Origin: Helicobacter sp.
Lineage (GTDB): Bacteria > Campylobacterota > Campylobacteria > Campylobacterales > Helicobacteraceae
Direction: 5' to 3'
Length of the DNA stretch: 54,153 nucleotides
Assembly (NCBI RefSeq): GCF_022511165.1
Contig: NZ_JAFLSB010000003.1
Span: 1 to 54,153, forward strand
The notes below the pieces were generated by a model. The model ran no database searches. It was not told the origin of the DNA and saw only the letters and a program-made list of their open reading frames with translations. A program made the position numbers and the translations under genes. This document shows, one piece after another, positions 51,356 through 54,153 of this stretch (its first letter is position 1; each line of letters opens with the position of its first letter).

Positions 51356-51817
51356 TTATTCTTTAATTTTCATTCGTATTTCTTTGCGTTTTCGTGCATC
51401 TTCAAATCGCTTTTTTTCATCAGGAGTTGTGGGATCAAGCGGTGGAATCTGCACTCTTTTGCCGCTAGGATCAATGGCTACCATTGTGAAGTAGCAACTA
51501 TTAGTGTGGGTAACAAAGCGATTTTTAATATCTTCACTAATGACTTTTATGCCTACTTCGCAGCTACTGCTCCCCACATAATTCACAGAGGCGAGGAAAT
51601 GCACCAAAGAGCCAATGGGGATAGGGTTTTTAAACACCATACCATCTACGCCAATGGTTACCACACCACAGCCGCAATAGCGCGTAGCACACGCATAGGC
51701 TACTCTATCAAGTAGCTTCATTAGCTCTCCTCCGTGCATTACCCCGCTAAAGTTTGCCATATCTGGCGAGGCAAGTATGCTCATTGTGAGGCGTTTGGGG
51801 TCAAATACATCTTCCAT
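51356..51817 (-). CDS. Hotdog-fold acyl-CoA thioesterase (YciA/BACH type)
   Basis: A 153-residue cytoplasmic enzyme, with AAGGAG before the ATG. Hotdog signatures are NFSGVMHGGELMKLLDRVAYACATRY (about 20-45, with the helix that cradles CoA) and the VDGMVFKNPIPIGSLVHFLASVNYVGSSSCEVGIKV strand region; the conserved catalytic Asp is probably in LLDRVAYA. The C-terminus is highly charged. It hydrolyses acyl-CoA to free acid, probably with broad range. It stands alone, convergent with the lipoprotein gene and divergent from flaA. Confidence 0.88.
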   Translation of the reverse strand: MEDVFDPKRLTMSILASPDMANFSGVMHGGELMKLLDRVAYACATRYCGCGVVTIGVDGMVFKNPIPIGSLVHFLASVNYVGSSSCEVGIKVISEDIKNRFVTHTNSCYFTMVAIDPSGKRVQIPPLDPTTPDEKKRFEDARKRKEIRMKIKE

Positions 51818-52110
51818 AGAATCTCCTTACATAACATTGCCCTTTATCTTGCCTAAAATAATATCTCTTTATAGATTTTAAGCAAAGACTTTAGAATCTA
51901 TAAGGTAGCCCGAATCTAAGCCAAAGACAAAAAGACAAGCTTCTTTTAACTTAAATAGAAATAATTATGCAATGTCAAAGTTACTGCTTTTATAATATAG
52001 AAGCTACTTTATTGATTTTAATCTCCCTAGTGTCCCTAAAAGTAACCTCTCTTTACTCTCTAAAAAAGCTCAAAAATCCCAAAAAAATCAACAAAATTAT
52101 GAAAATTTAT
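51818..52110. other. Upstream part of the flaA regulatory gap
   Basis: No gene is seen. The sequence is AT-rich with several A and T runs, which may give curved DNA upstream of the flagellin promoter. It includes two AGAATCT/GAATCT words near 51890-51917. Confidence 0.35.
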
Positions 52111-52136
52111 TAAAATTCTTGCGTTATTACCGATAT
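52111..52136 (+). promoter_or_regulatory. Sigma-28 (FliA) promoter of flaA
   Basis: TAAA (52111-52114), 15 bases, CCGATAT (52130-52136): a close match to the flagellar sigma-28 consensus TAAA-N15-GCCGATAA. The transcript should begin near 52144, giving a leader of about 47 bases. flaA is the classical FliA-controlled, FlgM-gated late gene in Helicobacter. Confidence 0.88.
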
Positions 52137-52150
52137 GTATCTCAACCTAA

Positions 52151-52164
52151 AGGCAAGGACGCCT
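52151..52164 (+). promoter_or_regulatory. CsrA-site-like hairpin in the flaA leader
   Basis: AGGC, loop AAGGAC, GCCT: a four-base stem with a hexaloop showing GGA and closed by C-G, the ideal CsrA site as I know it from selection experiments (ARGGAU loop). A second GGA is at 52167-52169 and a third lies in the ribosome site at 52182-52184. CsrA bound here would cover the start of translation. Its gene is in this window at 22374. Confidence 0.6.
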
Positions 52165-52190
52165 AAGGAAAACACAAAAAAGGAGTTACT

Positions 52191-53726
52191 ATGGCTTTCC
52201 AAGTCAATACAAACATTAACGCGCTTAATGCGCACGCTCAATCTACCTTTACTCAATATCACCTCAAAAATTCGATGGAGAAATTGAGTTCAGGTCTTCG
52301 CATTAACAAGGCTGCGGATGACGCTTCAGGTATGGCGATTGCTGATAGTTTGCGCTCTCAAGCAAGTGCGCTAGGACAAGCGATTAGAAATACAAATGAT
52401 GGTATGGGGATTATCCAAATCGCCGACAAAGCGATGGACGAACAGCTTAAAATTCTTGATACTATCAAAACTAAAGCGGTGCAAGCTGCACAAGATGGAC
52501 AAAGCACACAATCTCGCTCAATGATTCAAATGGACATTAAGCGCTTGATTGAAGGTTTGGACAACATCGGTAACAACACTACATATAATGGTATGGCGTT
52601 GCTCTCTGGTTCATTTACAAATAAAGAATTCCAAGTGGGTGCGTATTCTAACCAATCCATTAAAACTTCAATTGGTGCGGCTACATCTGGTAAAATCGGG
52701 CAAGTGCGCCTTGAAACAGGTGCGATGGTTACTGAATCTGGTGAAGTAACTGTTGTTTTCAAAAATGTTGATGGTGTGAATGATGCCATTTTGGAATCTG
52801 TAAGGGTTTCTTCATCAGCAGGGACTGGACTTGGCGTATTGGCAGAAGTGATTAACAAAAACTCTGACCAAACAGGTATTCGCGCAGTAGCCAATGCTAT
52901 TACCACTTCTGATAGTGCGATTGCCTCTGGGGGCTTAGGTGGCGTGGTGCTTAATGGCTTCTCTATTGGCGATATTATTGGGATTAAGAAAAACGATAGC
53001 GATGGTCGTTTGTTGCAAGCTTTCAATGCGGCTACAATGCACACAGGTGTGGAAGCTTACACAGATAATATCGGGCGATTAAACTTGCGAAGCACAGACG
53101 GACGCGGTATTGAGCTCTCAATTCGTGGTCAAGCACAAAATGGAGCTATTACCGAGCCTCTAGCAATTCAAACTGTTAATGGTGGGCAAAATTTGCAAAA
53201 TGGTGGTTCTAAAAACTTTGGACGCCTTTCACTTGTGCGAACAGACGCAAGAGATGTCGTGATAAGCGGGATAAACATCAGCGCTACTGGGTATGATAAT
53301 GAAGGCAAAGTAGCACAAACTACGGCGAACCTAAGAGACATCACAGGTGTGTTTAACAAAGATGTGCGCTCTGCTTCTGGGGAAAACTTCAATGCAGTGA
53401 TTGCTTCTGGTGCAGCAGACCTTGGTGCAGGGGTAACTACCTTACGCGGTGCGATGATTACAATGGATATTGCAGAATCTGCTCAAAAAATGCTTGATAA
53501 GATTAGAGCTGACCTTGGTTCTGTTCAAGGACAAATGGTAAGCACTCTTAACAACATCACTATTACTCAAGTGAATGTTAAAGCCGCTGAATCTGGTATC
53601 CGTGAAGTGGATTTTGCAGCTGAAAGTTCAGAATTTACTAAGCTCAATATCCTTGCTCAATCTGGTAGCTACGCGCTTTCTCAAGCCAATGCTATTCAGC
53701 AAAATATCTTAAGATTGCTTAACTAA
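52191..53726 (+). CDS. flaA: Major flagellin FlaA
   Basis: A 511-residue flagellin. The conserved helical ends are complete: MAFQVNTNINALNAHAQST...SMEKLSSGLRINKAADDASGMAIADSLRSQ (1-66) and, at the C-terminus, SSEFTKLNILAQSGSYALSQANAIQQNILRLLN. The central part (about 180-410) forms the variable D2/D3 surface region. The chain lacks the TLR5-stimulating sequence of enterobacterial flagellin, as in other Helicobacter. Codon choice is shifted to AAC, ATC and GAC-type codons compared with neighbours, in keeping with very high expression. Strong AAAGGAG before the ATG; sigma-28 promoter upstream; hairpin terminator downstream. Secreted by the flagellar export system and assembled into the filament. 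Confidence 0.98.
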   Translation: MAFQVNTNINALNAHAQSTFTQYHLKNSMEKLSSGLRINKAADDASGMAIADSLRSQASALGQAIRNTNDGMGIIQIADKAMDEQLKILDTIKTKAVQAAQDGQSTQSRSMIQMDIKRLIEGLDNIGNNTTYNGMALLSGSFTNKEFQVGAYSNQSIKTSIGAATSGKIGQVRLETGAMVTESGEVTVVFKNVDGVNDAILESVRVSSSAGTGLGVLAEVINKNSDQTGIRAVANAITTSDSAIASGGLGGVVLNGFSIGDIIGIKKNDSDGRLLQAFNAATMHTGVEAYTDNIGRLNLRSTDGRGIELSIRGQAQNGAITEPLAIQTVNGGQNLQNGGSKNFGRLSLVRTDARDVVISGINISATGYDNEGKVAQTTANLRDITGVFNKDVRSASGENFNAVIASGAADLGAGVTTLRGAMITMDIAESAQKMLDKIRADLGSVQGQMVSTLNNITITQVNVKAAESGIREVDFAAESSEFTKLNILAQSGSYALSQANAIQQNILRLLN

Positions 53727-53743
53727 GCTTTCTTAAGATAGCT

Positions 53744-53769
53744 TAAGCCTCCCTTTGGTTGGAGGCTTA
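53744..53769 (+). terminator. Terminator hairpin after flaA
   Basis: TAAGCCTCC and GGAGGCTTA form a perfect nine-base stem with an eight-base loop, 17 bases after the flaA stop. The following GGGCTTTTGC has only four T, so it may also protect the abundant flagellin mRNA from 3' decay. Confidence 0.75.
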
Positions 53770-54066
53770 GGGCTTTTGCACTTTGAAGCTTAGGGCTTGC
53801 GCCTTAAAGTATGAATGCTTCAAGGGCTTAAGCCTAAGCACGGGTTCTTTTTTATTTTTTCTATTTTTCCTTAAGATTTGCGCTCAGTGGCTTTGGGCGG
53901 TTAGGACTTTAGGGGCTTTGAGCTTTTTAGGCTTTAGCTTTTAAGGGTTTAGGCTCTTTTAGGTTTTTAGACTTTAAGACTTTTTAGAGTTTTGAGGCTC
54001 TTTGAGGCTTTTGAGTTTTTTAGAGCTTTGGGAGGTTTAAGGCTTTTTAGACTTTAAGCTCTTTTG
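53770..54066. repeat. Low-complexity GGCTTTTAG-type repeat tract after flaA
   Basis: About 300 bases made mainly of degenerate, closely spaced words of the type GGCTTTTTAG, GACTTTAAG and GAGCTTTT. The density is highest at 53890-54060. No reading frame has a plausible start and composition for a gene. The units are 10-14 bases apart but not exact. It might be slipped-strand-generated filler, an extended transcribed tail, or a regulatory repeat. Confidence 0.5.
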
Positions 54067-54153
54067 TCCTATCCTCCAAGTCATCTCTTTAGGATTAAGG
54101 ATAGTTATGCGAAGTCTCATCTCAAGGACGAGGTAACCGAGCAAAACCTTTGT
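54067..54153. other. Window end, upstream of an unseen feature
   Basis: No complete gene. A tiny frame, ATG at 54107 to TAA at 54136 (nine codons), has AAGG upstream and could be a leader peptide or chance. The next gene would lie beyond the window. Confidence 0.2.

Noticed and set aside
53770..54066. CRISPR-like array
   Set aside because: Units are imprecise, 10-14 bases apart and have no spacer structure; no cas genes occur in the window.
54107..54136. Nine-codon frame at the window end as a possible leader peptide
   Set aside because: Too short to judge and the downstream gene is outside the window.

Overview
This window is chromosomal DNA from a Helicobacter, most likely an enterohepatic species. 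The evidence is an AT-rich, densely packed genome with many ATGA and TAATG overlaps, TATAAT-type -10 boxes, Hcp-like Sel1 proteins, a Helicobacter-type flagellin, and several gene neighbourhoods that match the H. pylori order as I remember it: flgI/flgJ-like/flgS; ispH/rpsA/membrane protein/serA; ddl/hydrolase/murF/HIT; ispE/smpB/exbB/exbD...rpmH/rnpA/yidD/yidC/jag/mnmE; cbpA/hspR/rarA; addA/nhaA/yajC/secD/secF. Species is inference; no rRNA gene is present.

Layout. 0.1-3.5 kb: an outer-membrane barrel gene with a G9 tract, divergent from two cysteine-rich Sel1-repeat secreted proteins. 3.5-4.2 kb: a structured non-coding stretch and tRNA-Pro(GGG). 4.2-6.7 kb: flagellar P-ring, rod-binding protein and the FlgS kinase. 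6.7-16 kb: aroA, ispH, rpsA, a membrane protein, serA, a DUF3343-like protein and uvrA. 16-21 kb: ddl, alpha/beta hydrolase, acylphosphatase, murF, HIT protein and an exported ankyrin protein, then a convergent PAS protein. 21.5-24.7 kb: truB, csrA, ispE, smpB, exbB, exbD. 24.7-27.4 kb: a ZorA/ZorB-like motor pair inserted where H. pylori passes straight from exbD to rpmH. 27.4-35.3 kb: rpmH, rnpA, yidD, yidC, jag, mnmE, a PLP enzyme and lepA. 35.4-38.8 kb (minus strand): cbpA, hspR, rarA and an outer-membrane protein. 39-51.3 kb: addA, two nhaA paralogues, yajC, secD, secF, a small membrane protein and two unrecognised exported proteins. 51.4-54.1 kb: an acyl-CoA thioesterase, the major flagellin flaA with a sigma-28 promoter, and a low-complexity tail.

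How the parts connect. Motility recurs: FlgI builds the P-ring, FlgS feeds the sigma-54 class, CsrA is a flagellin translation regulator in related bacteria, and the flaA leader carries a short hairpin that looks like a CsrA site. Envelope biogenesis is well represented (Ddl, MurF, YidC/YidD, YajC/SecD/SecF, ExbB/ExbD). The stress cluster cbpA-hspR-rarA is accompanied by an outer-membrane protein.

The strongest candidate for something undescribed is the 24.7-27.4 kb pair: a proton-channel subunit with a ~530-residue helical tail plus an OmpA/MotB-like stator partner, as in ZorA/ZorB of Zorya anti-phage systems, but with no ZorC, ZorD or ZorE gene beside it. No CRISPR array, insertion sequence, prophage or plasmid gene was seen.
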